Positions 15,301-24,486 of a DNA stretch of 64,000 nt are shown piece after piece. Origin of the DNA: Fibrella aestuarina BUZ 2 (GTDB lineage Bacteria; Bacteroidota; Bacteroidia; Cytophagales; Spirosomataceae); NCBI RefSeq assembly GCF_000331105.1, contig NC_020054.1, positions 2,512,813 through 2,576,812 on the forward strand, read 5' to 3'. The notes beneath the pieces are model-generated. The model had not been told where the DNA came from, did not search any database, and worked only from the letters and a program-made list of their open reading frames with translations. The position numbers and the translations under genes were made by a program. Position 1 is the first letter of the stretch; the number at the start of each line of letters is the position of its first letter.

Positions 15301-17477
15301 CCGTCGATGCTGGGGTAATCGGTTTTTAGCCCCACGCGGGTGTCCAGCGCCAGCCGGATGTTGGGGTCATTGATACCCCCTTTTAGCGTCAGCGTACCAC
15401 CCGATAACGTACCGGCTACGTCGGCGTTCTTATAATTATAGCCATTAAGATCCGCCTGATCGACCACCGCCCGGAAGTTGGTCGAGAGCGTTTTGGGATC
15501 GATGCCGCGCCCGTTTACGGCAGCCCGGGCCGTGATGAGGCCAAACTGCTTCGGATTCATCAGCCACTTGCCCGCATCGAACTTGTCCAGTATGGCTTTG
15601 CCTTCGTAGGCTTGGTTTTTCCCCGCGTAAAAGTTGCGCAGCGTACCGTCGAACGCTGCCGTGCCCCAGTTGGTGGCTAGTTTTGCATCGGTCGTCAGGT
15701 TGTCCAACGTACCTCGGATGCGGCCCGTCAGGTTTAGTTGCGGCGCCAGTGCCACCGAGTCGGGCAACGTACCTGCGGGCAGGAGTTTGCGCAGGTCGGC
15801 GCGGTTGGTGCGGGCTTCGGTGAGGGTTATATCGAGGCCCAGCCGGTCGGGGACCGTAACGTTGGTGAAGCGCCCCGCCATTTTGAGCGATGTACCGGAG
15901 AGCATCGCCAGTTCGGCGTTGGGGATACGTAGATCGGCCAGCGTACCGCGTAGCTGCGTGTTGAGGCGGACCACCTCGCGGCTGTTGCCCGCTAGAGGCG
16001 GCGTGTTGGCCAGAAACGGGGCCAGTTGCAGCACGTCGGCAAAGGCGAGGCGACTCTGGCGCAGGTTTACGAGCACACGTACCCGGTTCAGGTTGCGTCC
16101 CTCGGTTGCCCGTGTGAGCTGGCCCAGCGAATCGTAACGCAGTTCGAGTCGGTCGCGGAGAATGGTGCCGGGGCTACCGGGCGAGGCCGTGCGGATAAAT
16201 AGGTTGCTCAGCAGAGTCTGTTTTTCGCCGTACTGCGCATCCACGTCGAAATGTTGCAGCACAAACCCACTTTTGTCGCGGAAGCGCCCTTGCCGAATCT
16301 GGCCCGAAATCAGGGCGGGGCTGTACAGCAGGTTTCGGCCTTCAATGCCCAGTCCCTGCATATCGAGGTGCCCATAGTCCAGCCCTTTGGCTTGCCGGGG
16401 CTGCGTTTGATCGTCGAACCGGAGCCGGTTGTCGGTGAAACGTACCCGACCCACGCGCGCTACCCAGCCCGCCGGTTGCGCTTCGGCGGCTTTAGCCGCA
16501 TTTTTCACGCGCGGGTCCGCCTGCTGAATGGCAACCGCTGCCGCCGTGGAGCGGGCCTCTTTTTTAGCCCGTGTCGGGCGCAGCAATGTGGTCGTGATGT
16601 CTGATTTATCGAGCAGCAGCGATTTGATGCCGACTTTTTCGCCGTTGAGGTAGAAATAGTCGCTTTCCATCGCCAGCCGGTTCACCTTACCCGTCGTGGC
16701 AAAATCTGCCGTTTCCACGCGAACGTCCCACAGGGTGTTGGTTAGCTGCCAGCTGCCCAGCCCCAGATCCAGTGTGTCAGATGACGTCTCGGGTGTTTCG
16801 GGGGTCGGCAGGCCTTCGTAAAGGCGGGTCTTGATGTTCAGCCGATCGCCCCTCACGTCCCGAATGCGGTAGCGCGACTGCGCCACGTTGACCGCCTCGA
16901 AGTTGACGTGCAGGCTGTCCATGTAGGCATCCACGTTGGCCCCGGCAACGTCGTCTTCGTACCGGATCAACACCTGCCGAAGCGCTACCCCCGACAGGCT
17001 GATGTCAAGCGGAGTCGAGGTGGTGTCGGCCGGTGGGGCCACTTTCGTCGCCAGGCTTGCGGTGTCGGGCTTAGCCGTATTGAAGGCGTCGAGGATGTAA
17101 TTGAAGTTGAACGCCGTGTCGGGCAGGGTGCGCGTCACGTGCAGCCGAACGCCTTCCAATTCAATCTGATTGAGCGAAATCTTATTTTGTAACAGCGCCA
17201 GCATGTCGACATCGACGCGCATCCGGCGGCCACTCAGCAGCGTATCGCCCTGGGGTGTTTTGAAAAAAACGTCCTCCAGTTCAATCCAGTCGGGAATTTT
17301 GTAGCGGATGCGCCCAATACGAAACGGCGCCTTTATCTTCTTGCCTAGATAATTGTTAACCTGCTGGGTAACAAACTGTTGCCCAAAAGGAGTGGTCGCA
17401 ATAACCGTGACAAAACCAACCACTAATAACACAATGGTTAGTATGACAAGGCCGGTTGTCAGCAGGAATCGTTTCAC
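12354..17477 (-). CDS. tamB: TamB (translocation and assembly module, DUF490)
   Basis: A 1707-aa AsmA/TamB-type protein that spans the periplasm as a long hydrophobic beta-taco groove, anchored in the inner membrane. The start codon is GTG; the first ~30 residues (KRFLLTTGLVILTIVLLVVG) form the membrane anchor, followed by the typical IGRIRYKIPDWIELEDVFF and DTLLSGRRMRVDVDMLALL segments. The long beta-rich middle has repeating 'G.l.l....' strands. The C-terminal DUF490 domain includes FDILAPRETLTRLGAAADPV and GLLILGNFIAETSN, ending with barrel-like strands (LSLNYNLTRDGRYALRAYRR). It is upstream of tamL with a 27-nt gap, the usual Bacteroidota order. Confidence 0.92.
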   Translation of the reverse strand: MKRFLLTTGLVILTIVLLVVGFVTVIATTPFGQQFVTQQVNNYLGKKIKAPFRIGRIRYKIPDWIELEDVFFKTPQGDTLLSGRRMRVDVDMLALLQNKISLNQIELEGVRLHVTRTLPDTAFNFNYILDAFNTAKPDTASLATKVAPPADTTSTPLDISLSGVALRQVLIRYEDDVAGANVDAYMDSLHVNFEAVNVAQSRYRIRDVRGDRLNIKTRLYEGLPTPETPETSSDTLDLGLGSWQLTNTLWDVRVETADFATTGKVNRLAMESDYFYLNGEKVGIKSLLLDKSDITTTLLRPTRAKKEARSTAAAVAIQQADPRVKNAAKAAEAQPAGWVARVGRVRFTDNRLRFDDQTQPRQAKGLDYGHLDMQGLGIEGRNLLYSPALISGQIRQGRFRDKSGFVLQHFDVDAQYGEKQTLLSNLFIRTASPGSPGTILRDRLELRYDSLGQLTRATEGRNLNRVRVLVNLRQSRLAFADVLQLAPFLANTPPLAGNSREVVRLNTQLRGTLADLRIPNAELAMLSGTSLKMAGRFTNVTVPDRLGLDITLTEARTNRADLRKLLPAGTLPDSVALAPQLNLTGRIRGTLDNLTTDAKLATNWGTAAFDGTLRNFYAGKNQAYEGKAILDKFDAGKWLMNPKQFGLITARAAVNGRGIDPKTLSTNFRAVVDQADLNGYNYKNADVAGTLSGGTLTLKGGINDPNIRLALDTRVGLKTDYPSIDGTININELNLDKLKLYADPLSIKGNIQLAMTSTDPVRPEGTIYAQDAVVSLKGKSYPIDTLYLKAGTVNPNRKTLVLGLPFGQLALSGQFEYTNLYDIVAGEIGKYFRIPNLTYKTIQPPYSFYVTGQVRQDPLLQAFVPGIRKLEPVKLDAYLDNTRDTTFAARINTGLVDYDTTVIKGSSLALLAYNNQLNVAGQLNGVQTSSLKLYKTQLSGSAANNKFTFSVVSKDSADRDRHGLAGLVSLVGNDYRLQVGQRGLLTNYRTWTADSTGFLQYGPAGVLAQGFLIRQGEQTLVVNSTEPKPNTPLRVEARNLNLRDLAAIANQDTSTVSGTLNSNVVVRDYFTKLGFTGDLRVDSLRVMDKPIGNVDGKFANASDGRISVDVSLLGTYNDAKLSGFYNPNDPKSNLDFLLQLNRLDARTIEAFSFGELRRARGTLHGEADILGSTTSPQLNGGISFDSVAFNIKRLNATYRIDQERIRLAGQTVTFTDFNLRDTLGRTLTTDGKVVLSNIPDVSYDLRVRANNFLALNAARKDNDFVYGQASISANLHVVGKGSSPAIDGNVRLEDGSKVTTVLPSDDASLEDAREVVTFIDHKDTLALSKYLKPRVDSVRAPLQFDQLNKSNINLTLEADEQSEITIVVDELNGDNLRARGNARLAVNVAPSGEISVLGRYEVTEGRYSLTYQVLQREFALQKGGYINFTGDPLKADLNLTAIYEARTTSDALISSEVSTQTSPTTKIQVPYNVALTVSGNLSAPSITFDILAPRETLTRLGAAADPVSRKLQSLRDNPNDMNKQVFGLLILGNFIAETSNGSNSDFNVGNTAENLARSSVSKVISQQLQQFASGLIKGVDLDVNLDSKSGLAQTGSATANRTDLNIGLSRSFLQGRLTVSVGRNFLVDGTSDVRAAQNNNAVFDNLSLNYNLTRDGRYALRAYRRNNTERTILEGFVVETGVGFVITVDFNTLADLTRRRREEPETE

Positions 17478-17549
17478 TAAATCCGTGTAAAGTCTGATGG
17501 ATTATCCATTGGTATAACGGCTAAGGGTGGGGGATGTTTGAGTGTTTTC

Positions 17550-17644
17550 AGTTTAGGGTTTGGGAGTTTTCTGTTTGGCGTTGGCTTACGCTGGTTGAGC
17601 TCACGCTGACAAACTCCAAACAGAAAACTCCCCAACGCTAAACT
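17550..17644. repeat. 34-bp imperfect inverted repeat between moeA and tamB
   Basis: Arms 17550-17583 and 17611-17644 match at 30 of 34 positions. It lies after the moeA stop and upstream of tamB on the same strand, so it may terminate moeA and insulate tamB. Confidence 0.65.
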
Positions 17645-17659
17645 ATCAAACTTCCTCCC

Positions 17660-18865
17660 TCACCCAATTGCCCACGCCTGCACGACCGTTCCGGCCGGGA
17701 AGTTGCTCTCCGTGGCCGGGAATTCCAGGAAGGCGTCGGCGGCGGTGAGGTTGGTGAAATCAGCGGAGCCACTGCCCGGTAACGGTTCGGCCAGCAACGT
17801 ACCCTCGGTCGAGGTCGTCAGGTGGGCGGGTGTGAAATAGGTGAGCGGTGGCGCAAACGTAACGGGCTTGGCCAGTTGCACGTAGAGCGGCGGTTCGCCG
17901 GGCAGACCCATCGCCGTTTCGAGGTAAGGGCGAACGTACCGGTAAAAGCAAAGCGTGGTGGAGACAGGGTTACCGGGCAACGCAAACACCACCCGCTGGT
18001 TATCGGGGCTGGTGCCAAACCACATGGGTTTGCCGGGCCGCTGTTCAATTTTATGGAAGTGTTTGCGAATACCCAGCCCCGCCAGGATATCGGGTACGTA
18101 ATCGGCTTTGCCGGCCGATACGCCGCCCGTCATCACCAGCACGTCGTGGCCCGACAGTAAGGCCGACAGACCGCTCGTGATGGTGGCTACGTCGTCGGGG
18201 TAATGATGAATCGAGGCGTCGATGCCCATCTCGTGCAACGCCGCCCACAGCAGGTGCGCGTTGGATTGCCGAATCTGGTGGGGCAACGGTGTTTGTTCAA
18301 TCGTAACCAGTTCGTCGCCCGTCGAGACGACCGCCACGCGGGGCCGCTTCCGCACCGACAGCGACGTTTGCCCCACCGACGCCACCACTGCCAGATCGAC
18401 GGGCCGCAGGCGCACCCCTGCCGACAGGACTACGTCGAAGGTGCGGCGGTCGGTGCCTTGTTTGTGCACGTTGAGGCCACGGCTTATCTCTGCAGCTGGG
18501 ATCGTCAGCGTGGCAATGCCGTCGGTGATGGACAGGTCTTCGTACCGGATGACGGTATCGGCGCCGCTGGGCAACACCGAGCCGGTCATCACCTCCATGC
18601 AGCCGGTGGGGTCGGGGAGGGGTTGCTGGGGTTCGCCCGCCCGCCCGATCGCCAGGATCGAAAAAGCCGTTTGGCCATCGGCCAGCGCGTCGTACTGAAT
18701 GGCAATGCCGTCCATCGCCACCCGGTCAAACGGCGGGAAATCGCGGTCGGCCAGAATGGTCTCGGCCAGTACGCGGCCCGGCGCCTCGGTAAAGGCAACG
18801 GTTTCGGTCGTGAGCGATAACTGGTGCGACGCGAGCAGGTCGTCGGCTTCGGCAACGGTCAGCAT
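17660..18865 (-). CDS. moeA: Molybdopterin molybdotransferase MoeA
   Basis: A 401-aa cytosolic enzyme that inserts molybdate into adenylylated molybdopterin. The start was set at the ATG before LTVAEADDLLASHQ; the upstream in-frame region does not resemble MoeA. Motifs are PPFDRVAMDGIA at 44-55 (the conserved substrate loop), MTGSVLPSGADTVIRYED near 93-110, the MogA-like domain with VVSTGDEL, VMTGGVSAGKADYVPDIL, and PGKPMWFG, VFALPGNPVST. The C-terminal domain is present. No other molybdenum-cofactor genes are in the window. Confidence 0.93.
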   Translation of the reverse strand: MLTVAEADDLLASHQLSLTTETVAFTEAPGRVLAETILADRDFPPFDRVAMDGIAIQYDALADGQTAFSILAIGRAGEPQQPLPDPTGCMEVMTGSVLPSGADTVIRYEDLSITDGIATLTIPAAEISRGLNVHKQGTDRRTFDVVLSAGVRLRPVDLAVVASVGQTSLSVRKRPRVAVVSTGDELVTIEQTPLPHQIRQSNAHLLWAALHEMGIDASIHHYPDDVATITSGLSALLSGHDVLVMTGGVSAGKADYVPDILAGLGIRKHFHKIEQRPGKPMWFGTSPDNQRVVFALPGNPVSTTLCFYRYVRPYLETAMGLPGEPPLYVQLAKPVTFAPPLTYFTPAHLTTSTEGTLLAEPLPGSGSADFTNLTAADAFLEFPATESNFPAGTVVQAWAIG

Positions 18866-18975
18866 AAGGCAGTAGAGACAGTTTGAAGAGCGAAGAAACA
18901 CGCATTCTGGTAAAGAAGCAGCATTAGCCAGACCACTTTTGGGATACAAAGTCGTTTTGACCGCACAAAGAAAGA

Positions 18976-19020
18976 GCGCCGCCCTCACTGACTATTAGGC
19001 AGCGGGGGCGGCGCAAGACA
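18976..19020 (-). terminator. Terminator after the thioredoxin-fold gene
   Basis: Stem 18976-18984 / 19006-19014 (GCGCCGCCC / GGGCGGCGC) lies 12 nt past the stop at 19033, followed on the minus strand by a T-rich stretch. Confidence 0.8.
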
Positions 19021-19032
19021 AACGGATACAGG

Positions 19033-20415
19033 CTACTGCTTGAGCGCTGCCAGCGTTTTTTCGTAATCAGCCGCGTCTTCTCCGGTCTTTTTGGCGAGGG
19101 CAAGTGCCTCTTCTTCATACTTGATCGCTTCCGGCTTGCGCCCCAGTTTACCGAGCAGTTGCGCGTAAGTGTCGAGTGAGGCCGCCGACCGATTTAATTC
19201 CAGCGAGCGTCCCGACCAGGCCAACGCCTGGTTCAGATCGGCAGGGTCGGTAAGGGTTTCGAAGTAGCCCCAGGCCAGACTGTTCAGGGCCTGCGCTGTT
19301 TGTTGGGTAGCCCCGTTTTTCATCTGATCGGCATACCGCTTGAAATTGGCGGTTTTCTTCACGGAGTCGGGGAGCGATTGCGTCTGGGTTAGAAACCGCT
19401 GATAGGCTTCGTCGTTCCTGGTCTTCAGCGAGTCGGCAGAGACGGCCATCAACGGCTGGGCCGATTTGGTGGCGAACTCGCGGTATTTGGGTACGTTTTT
19501 GGTGCGTTTGTAAAAATTGAGCCACATGCCGTCTGTCGCTGTGGTGCCCGCTGGCCCTTTCATGCCCAGTTTCTGGGTCAATTTCATCCGATTGGCAATC
19601 ACGCGCTCCATCTCGGCTTCGGAGGTGGCTTTGCGCTCGTCGCGGGCCAGTAGCTGGCTAACCGCCATCACGGCTTTCTGAACGGCAGGTGCCGACGTGC
19701 GCTGGCCCTGATTGGCCTTGATCCCATCCAACAGCCAGTCAAACCCTTTCGAGTTTGTGGTGGTCAGGTTACCGCTGATGAGTTCCAGCCCAGCCGGGGT
19801 GGTCAGGTCGGCTTCAGGGGCCGCAAGCAGGTAGGCGTCCAGTGCGTCGCCATTGGGGAGGCCAAGTTGAGCTCGTTGGGCCAGATACGTCTTCAGAAAG
19901 TCAGCATCACGTTTACCATTAGCAAACTCTTTGTCCCAAAGGGCAATCGGTTTAGCCGTTCGGGCCGCTTCGATAGCTTTGTTGGCTTCATCGACCAGGC
20001 CCTTGATGCCGCCATATCCTACTGTGCGCTGAATCAGGTCGCCGTCGGCTGATACGAACAGCGAGGTTGGGTAAGCCGTGACGTTGTATTTTTTCGCCAC
20101 CTCAATGCCTTCGCCTTTCTCGGCGTCGATCTGGTAAGAAATGAAATTGGCGTTGAACAGGTCGCCCACGGCCTTGTCGGGGAAAGCCTGCTTTGCCATC
20201 AGTTTGCAGGGGCCGCACCAAGTGGTATAAACGTCGACAAACACGGGCTTCTTCTGCTTTTTGGCCTCAGCCAGCAACTCGTTCCACGTACCCGTAAAGA
20301 AGTGGATGCCTACGTGGTCATCGGGGGGCAACGAAGCGAAGACGTGGGACGGGGCGGTCAGACCCAAAAGCGCCAGCCACAGGGCCAGCACACGGACATA
20401 AAGGCGTGTTTTCAT
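19033..20415 (-). CDS. Exported thioredoxin-fold protein with TPR-like C-terminus
   Basis: A 460-aa protein with a signal peptide (MKTRLYVRVLALWLALLG..., cleavage near VFA). A thioredoxin domain follows at ~40-150 with the redox motif WCGPC at 66-70 and the cis-Pro loop VTAYPTSLFV. Residues ~150-460 are helical and end in repeats of TPR type (ALNSLAWGYFETLTDPADLNQALAWSGRSLEL; SLDTYAQLLGKLGRKPEAIKYEEEALAL). The likely role is disulfide reduction or isomerisation in the periplasm, with the TPR part binding a client; that is an inference. The gene is monocistronic, divergent from the ABC exporter, and closed by a terminator. Confidence 0.85.
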   Translation of the reverse strand: MKTRLYVRVLALWLALLGLTAPSHVFASLPPDDHVGIHFFTGTWNELLAEAKKQKKPVFVDVYTTWCGPCKLMAKQAFPDKAVGDLFNANFISYQIDAEKGEGIEVAKKYNVTAYPTSLFVSADGDLIQRTVGYGGIKGLVDEANKAIEAARTAKPIALWDKEFANGKRDADFLKTYLAQRAQLGLPNGDALDAYLLAAPEADLTTPAGLELISGNLTTTNSKGFDWLLDGIKANQGQRTSAPAVQKAVMAVSQLLARDERKATSEAEMERVIANRMKLTQKLGMKGPAGTTATDGMWLNFYKRTKNVPKYREFATKSAQPLMAVSADSLKTRNDEAYQRFLTQTQSLPDSVKKTANFKRYADQMKNGATQQTAQALNSLAWGYFETLTDPADLNQALAWSGRSLELNRSAASLDTYAQLLGKLGRKPEAIKYEEEALALAKKTGEDAADYEKTLAALKQ

Positions 20416-20548
20416 GGGATTGCTTGTGCGTAGTTATACGGAGATTTAGTAAAGTAGGGGTAAGGTAGTAAACTGTTTTGTTAAATCCATGTAGTAAGGG
20501 CCGTTGAGACGTTGAACCAACCGGCGAATTGGCTTGTCCTATAGGTGT

Positions 20549-22429
20549 ATGACACCCACAACAAATACCCATGAAAAAGGAGGCAACCGCCGGTCGGCAT
20601 CAACCAAACCCACTGGCGACGTAAGCGATCAGGTCAGCTGGCGCGAACGCTTTGCCGCCCTCGGCAACCTACCCACGTTTTTTCGGCTCGTCTGGGCTAC
20701 CTCGCCGCCGCTGTTTCTGGCCGATGCGCTGCTCCGGCTCGTGCAGGCAGCTATCCCGGCGGCCACGCTCTATGTCGGCAAACTCATTATCGATCAGGTC
20801 GTTAGTCGCACGCAGGGCGGCGCTGCCGACACCACGTACCTGTGGGAACTGGTGGCCATCGAGTTTGGCCTGGCCGTGCTCTCAACGGCCATCGGGCGGG
20901 CGGTGTCGCTCATCGACGGGCTGCTGGGCGACAAGTTTGCCAACCAGACGTCGATCCGGCTGATGGAGCACGCTGCTGAACTCGATCTGGAGCAATTTGA
21001 AGACGCCACCTTCTACGATAAACTCGAACGCGCGCGCCGCCAGACCAACGGCCGCACGGTGCTGTTATCGGGCGTGTTTGGGCAGGTGCAGCAACTCATC
21101 TCGGTGGGCTTTCTGGCGGCGGGGTTGGCCGTGTACAATCCCTGGCTGTTGCTGCTGATTGCCGTGGCCGTGACGCCCTCGTTTATCGGTGATAATTACT
21201 TCAACCGGAAAAGCTACTCGCTCTCGCGCAGCTGGACGCCCGAACGTCGCGAACTCGATTACCTCCGGTACGTTGGGGCCAGCGACGAAACAGCTAAAGA
21301 AGTCAAGATTTTCGGGTTGTCGGGCTTCCTCATCGACCGCTTCCGTACGCTGTCGACCGAGTACCTGAAGAAGAATCAGGCCATCGCCGTGAGTCGGGCG
21401 GGCTGGGGTACGTTGCTCACGGGCCTCGGCACGGCGGGCTACTACGGCGCCTACGTCTGGATTGTGCAACGCGCCGTGACGGGCCAGATTTCGCTGGGCG
21501 ACCTCACGTTTCTGGCGGGGTCGTTCCGGCAGGTACGTAGCTCGCTCGAAGGCATTCTGTTGCAGTTCAGCAGCCTGACGCAGGAGGCCGTTTACCTACA
21601 GGACCTGTTCGATTATTTCGCCATTCAGCCGCTCATTCATTCGCCCAAGACCGCCCTGCCGTTTCCGGCTCAGGTACGTTCCGGTTTCACGTTCGAGAAT
21701 GTGGGCTTCAAATACGCTAACAGCGACCGCTGGGCGTTGCGCGGGCTGTCGTTTACCCTACAGGCGGGCGAAAAACTGGCGCTGGTGGGCGAAAACGGCG
21801 CGGGCAAAACTACGCTGGTGAAGCTGCTTGCCCGCCTCTATGACCCCACCGAAGGCCGGATTCTGCTCGACGGCCATGACCTGCGCGACTACGACCTCGA
21901 CGATCTGCGCCGCCACATTGGGGTGATTTTCCAGGATTACATCCGGTTCAAAATGTCGGCGGGCACCAACATTGCTGTGGGCGACATCGACGAGCGCACC
22001 AATCAGCCGCGCATCGAAACGTCGGCGCAGCGCAGCCTGGCCGATACGGTCATTGCCAAGCTGGCCGGGGGCTACAGTCAGCAGTTGGGCAAGAGCTTCA
22101 ATCAGGGCGTCGAACTGTCGGGGGGCGAGTGGCAGAAGGTGGCGCTGGGCCGGGCCTACATGCGCGACGCCCAACTGATCATCCTGGACGAACCCACCGC
22201 CGCTCTCGACGCCCGCGCCGAATACGAGGTGTTTCAGCGGTTCAACGCCCTTACCGAAGGCAAATCGTCGGTCATTATTTCGCACCGGTTCAGCACCGTT
22301 CGGATGGCCGACCGTATTCTGGTGCTCGAAAACGGGCAGTTGCTCGAAATTGGTTCGCACGAGGCGCTGCTGGCGCAGAAGGGTCGTTACGCCGAACTGT
22401 TCACTTTGCAGGCTCGGGGGTATCAATAA
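20549..22429 (+). CDS. ABC transporter, fused permease/ATPase (exporter type)
   Basis: A 626-aa half-transporter with an N-terminal six-helix membrane domain (~30-340) and a C-terminal ATPase domain. Walker A is GENGAGKTTL, the Q loop VIFQDYIRFKMS, the signature ELSGGEWQKVALGRA, Walker B LIILDEPTAALD, and the switch His is in IISHRFST. The signature LSGGEWQ, with W in place of the usual Q, and the region between Q loop and signature match the group annotated as lipid A/multidrug-type exporters in Bacteroidota. It probably acts as a homodimer in the inner membrane. The substrate is unknown. The ATG chosen is the first after a non-conserved TTG. Confidence 0.88.
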   Translation: MTPTTNTHEKGGNRRSASTKPTGDVSDQVSWRERFAALGNLPTFFRLVWATSPPLFLADALLRLVQAAIPAATLYVGKLIIDQVVSRTQGGAADTTYLWELVAIEFGLAVLSTAIGRAVSLIDGLLGDKFANQTSIRLMEHAAELDLEQFEDATFYDKLERARRQTNGRTVLLSGVFGQVQQLISVGFLAAGLAVYNPWLLLLIAVAVTPSFIGDNYFNRKSYSLSRSWTPERRELDYLRYVGASDETAKEVKIFGLSGFLIDRFRTLSTEYLKKNQAIAVSRAGWGTLLTGLGTAGYYGAYVWIVQRAVTGQISLGDLTFLAGSFRQVRSSLEGILLQFSSLTQEAVYLQDLFDYFAIQPLIHSPKTALPFPAQVRSGFTFENVGFKYANSDRWALRGLSFTLQAGEKLALVGENGAGKTTLVKLLARLYDPTEGRILLDGHDLRDYDLDDLRRHIGVIFQDYIRFKMSAGTNIAVGDIDERTNQPRIETSAQRSLADTVIAKLAGGYSQQLGKSFNQGVELSGGEWQKVALGRAYMRDAQLIILDEPTAALDARAEYEVFQRFNALTEGKSSVIISHRFSTVRMADRILVLENGQLLEIGSHEALLAQKGRYAELFTLQARGYQ

Positions 22430-22491
22430 CGGGTGCGTCAGCAATCAACCAGAAATCTTTCTAACTTGATTCGCCTAAGCCAGCCTTGACC

Positions 22492-23103
22492 ATGAACCGT
22501 TTACTACTGCTGATTGCCGCCCTACCTGGGCTGTCTACTGTCCTGTATGCGCAGAATTCTGTCGTACCGTCGCCCGATGTTCAGGTGAAAACAGCCGTGC
22601 TGGCTGCGCCTGAAGACAAACGGGCTGGGGCAACCGTCTACGGCTACTCACCGACGAATGCATTTGTGTTACTGCGAAAAGGAACCAACGAACTGATCTG
22701 CCTCGCCGACGATCCGCGGCAGAAAGGGCTCAACGTATCGTGCTACCACCGGGACCTGGAGCCCTTTATGGAACGCGGCCGGGTGTTGAAAGCCGAAGGA
22801 AAGAAGCCCGACGAAATCCTGAAAATCCGCGAGCAGGAGGTGAAGGAAAAGAAACTGACCATGCCGGCGCATCCCTCGTCGCTGTATGCGTATACCGCCA
22901 AAGAGGAAGAGTACACGCCCGCAACGGGTGAGGTCAAAAACGGGTATTTGCGCTACGTGGTCTATATCCCCTACGCCACCGCCGAGAGCACCGGCCTGCC
23001 GCTGAAACCCGAAGCCCCCGGCATGCCCTGGATCATGGATCCCGGTACGCACCGCGCGCACATCATGATCAACCCGCCCGTTTCGGCAACGGCAAACCGC
23101 TAA
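22492..23103 (+). CDS. Exported protein of unknown function
   Basis: A 203-aa protein that I do not recognise. It begins with a Sec signal peptide (MNRLLLLIAALPGLSTVLYA, cleavage before QNS). The mature part contains TVYGYSPTNAFVLLRKGTNE, a probable beta domain with two Cys (LICLADDP, NVSCYHRD) and a charged helical segment (KKPDEILKIREQEVKEKK). It ends in GMPWIMDPGTHRAHIMINPP, which suggests a small beta-sandwich. The next gene, a lipoprotein, starts 21 nt later, so the two are probably co-transcribed. Confidence 0.65.
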   Translation: MNRLLLLIAALPGLSTVLYAQNSVVPSPDVQVKTAVLAAPEDKRAGATVYGYSPTNAFVLLRKGTNELICLADDPRQKGLNVSCYHRDLEPFMERGRVLKAEGKKPDEILKIREQEVKEKKLTMPAHPSSLYAYTAKEEEYTPATGEVKNGYLRYVVYIPYATAESTGLPLKPEAPGMPWIMDPGTHRAHIMINPPVSATANR

Positions 23104-23124
23104 CCGCCTTTACCACCTCACCCC

Positions 23125-24435
23125 ATGCTGTTCACTACGCGTAGTTGCCTCCTCGGCGGGATGCTGTCGGTGCTGTTTGCCTGTTCGTCAACTCAGGAAC
23201 GTGAGCAGACGAAGCCGTTCAGCCCGGCTTTCAAACTGATCAAAACCAAGCCCATCTACTTCAACTCGTTTGTCGACTGCAACATGGCAGAGGCGTGGGT
23301 GGGCGACACGTTTCGGATTTTTCCGGGCAAATACGGCGAAGATCCGCTTTGGGGCGATGCCCGCGACCTGAAGTTTGCCGATGGCCCCAACGCCGAAGCT
23401 ACGTTCCGCAACAAAGCCGAGGCCTTCACCGAACCCCAATTGCCCAAGAACGCGCCCGTTGGAAAGCCGGGCCTGCACGGGGCCATCTGGTTTGAGACGG
23501 TGTATCAGGCCAAAGCCGATTCGTCGGGCCGGACGCTGTATGCCGTTTACCACAACGAAAACTACCCGTCGACGCTGCCGTACGATGCCAAAACGGGTGA
23601 GGGCTACCAAATAAAGGACTGGCCCGAAGGCATCAAGGAACCCGGCTCGATGGCCGCCGTTTGCCGGATCGGCATCATGAAATCGACCGACGGCGGGCGT
23701 AGCTGGACCAACCGCGGGTTATTCCTGGAAGACAAGCAGCCGCGCATGATTCTGCGCAAACACAACACGGGCAATACTTTCGCCGGGGGCGTAGGCGACC
23801 CGTCGGCGGTGGTCAGCGGCGATTACCTGTACCTGTTTTACGGGGAATATGGCTACCCCGGTACGTATCAGGCGGCGACCTACGACCCGCAGGTTGAACG
23901 GCGTGGGCAGTGCATCAGTGTGGCCCGTATCCGGCTGGCTGACCTCGATCAACCGCAGGGCAAGGCCCGCCGCTGGGATGGTAAGGCGTTTACGGTTCCC
24001 TTCGACGAGGTCGGTAAACCTGTCGCCAGCCTGCAAATCCCGGAAGCGGCGGGGGGCGGCCCCACGTCGTCGCCCAAAGCGGGCTATCATTGGGGGCCGT
24101 CGGTGAGTTGGAACACGCACCTCAACGCCTGGGTAATGCTCATGGCGAAAGCAACGGGGCCCTCCTGGGCGGGCAGCAGCATTCACATTTCGTTCAATCC
24201 CCACGCCGATCTGGGTGAAGCGCTGAATTCGCAGGACTGGACCCAACCCAAGCAACTCCTCGACCGCCCCGGCTCCTTCCTCTGGTACCCGTCCCTGCAA
24301 CCCACCAAAACGCCCGACGACATCAAAAACCGGCACACCTGCCTGCGGCTAGGGCAGCGGGCCCGGCTCTTCGTCAAAGATATTCAGTCCAAACAGAGCC
24401 AATACCTGTCGGAATACGTGATCGAGTTTGAGTGA
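23125..24435 (+). CDS. Lipoprotein with sialidase-like (Asp-box) beta-propeller
   Basis: A 436-aa lipoprotein: signal peptide with lipobox SVLFAC followed by SSTQERE, whose polar/acidic residues after Cys fit Bacteroidota surface export. The body contains an Asp-box-like motif STDGGRSWTNRG near 190, GGVGDPSAVVSGDYLYLFYGE and HWGPSVSWNTHLNAWVMLMA, which resemble the blades of a sialidase/arabinanase-type propeller. I infer a glycan-binding or glycan-cleaving surface protein. It lacks a recognisable FRIP motif, so a true sialidase is not supported. It is the second gene of a pair with an exported protein of unknown function. Confidence 0.65.
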   Translation: MLFTTRSCLLGGMLSVLFACSSTQEREQTKPFSPAFKLIKTKPIYFNSFVDCNMAEAWVGDTFRIFPGKYGEDPLWGDARDLKFADGPNAEATFRNKAEAFTEPQLPKNAPVGKPGLHGAIWFETVYQAKADSSGRTLYAVYHNENYPSTLPYDAKTGEGYQIKDWPEGIKEPGSMAAVCRIGIMKSTDGGRSWTNRGLFLEDKQPRMILRKHNTGNTFAGGVGDPSAVVSGDYLYLFYGEYGYPGTYQAATYDPQVERRGQCISVARIRLADLDQPQGKARRWDGKAFTVPFDEVGKPVASLQIPEAAGGGPTSSPKAGYHWGPSVSWNTHLNAWVMLMAKATGPSWAGSSIHISFNPHADLGEALNSQDWTQPKQLLDRPGSFLWYPSLQPTKTPDDIKNRHTCLRLGQRARLFVKDIQSKQSQYLSEYVIEFE

Positions 24436-24486
24436 GAATTGCGTGCGGTCAGATCGGATATTGGGCAGCACATCCGTTCGCTTGGC

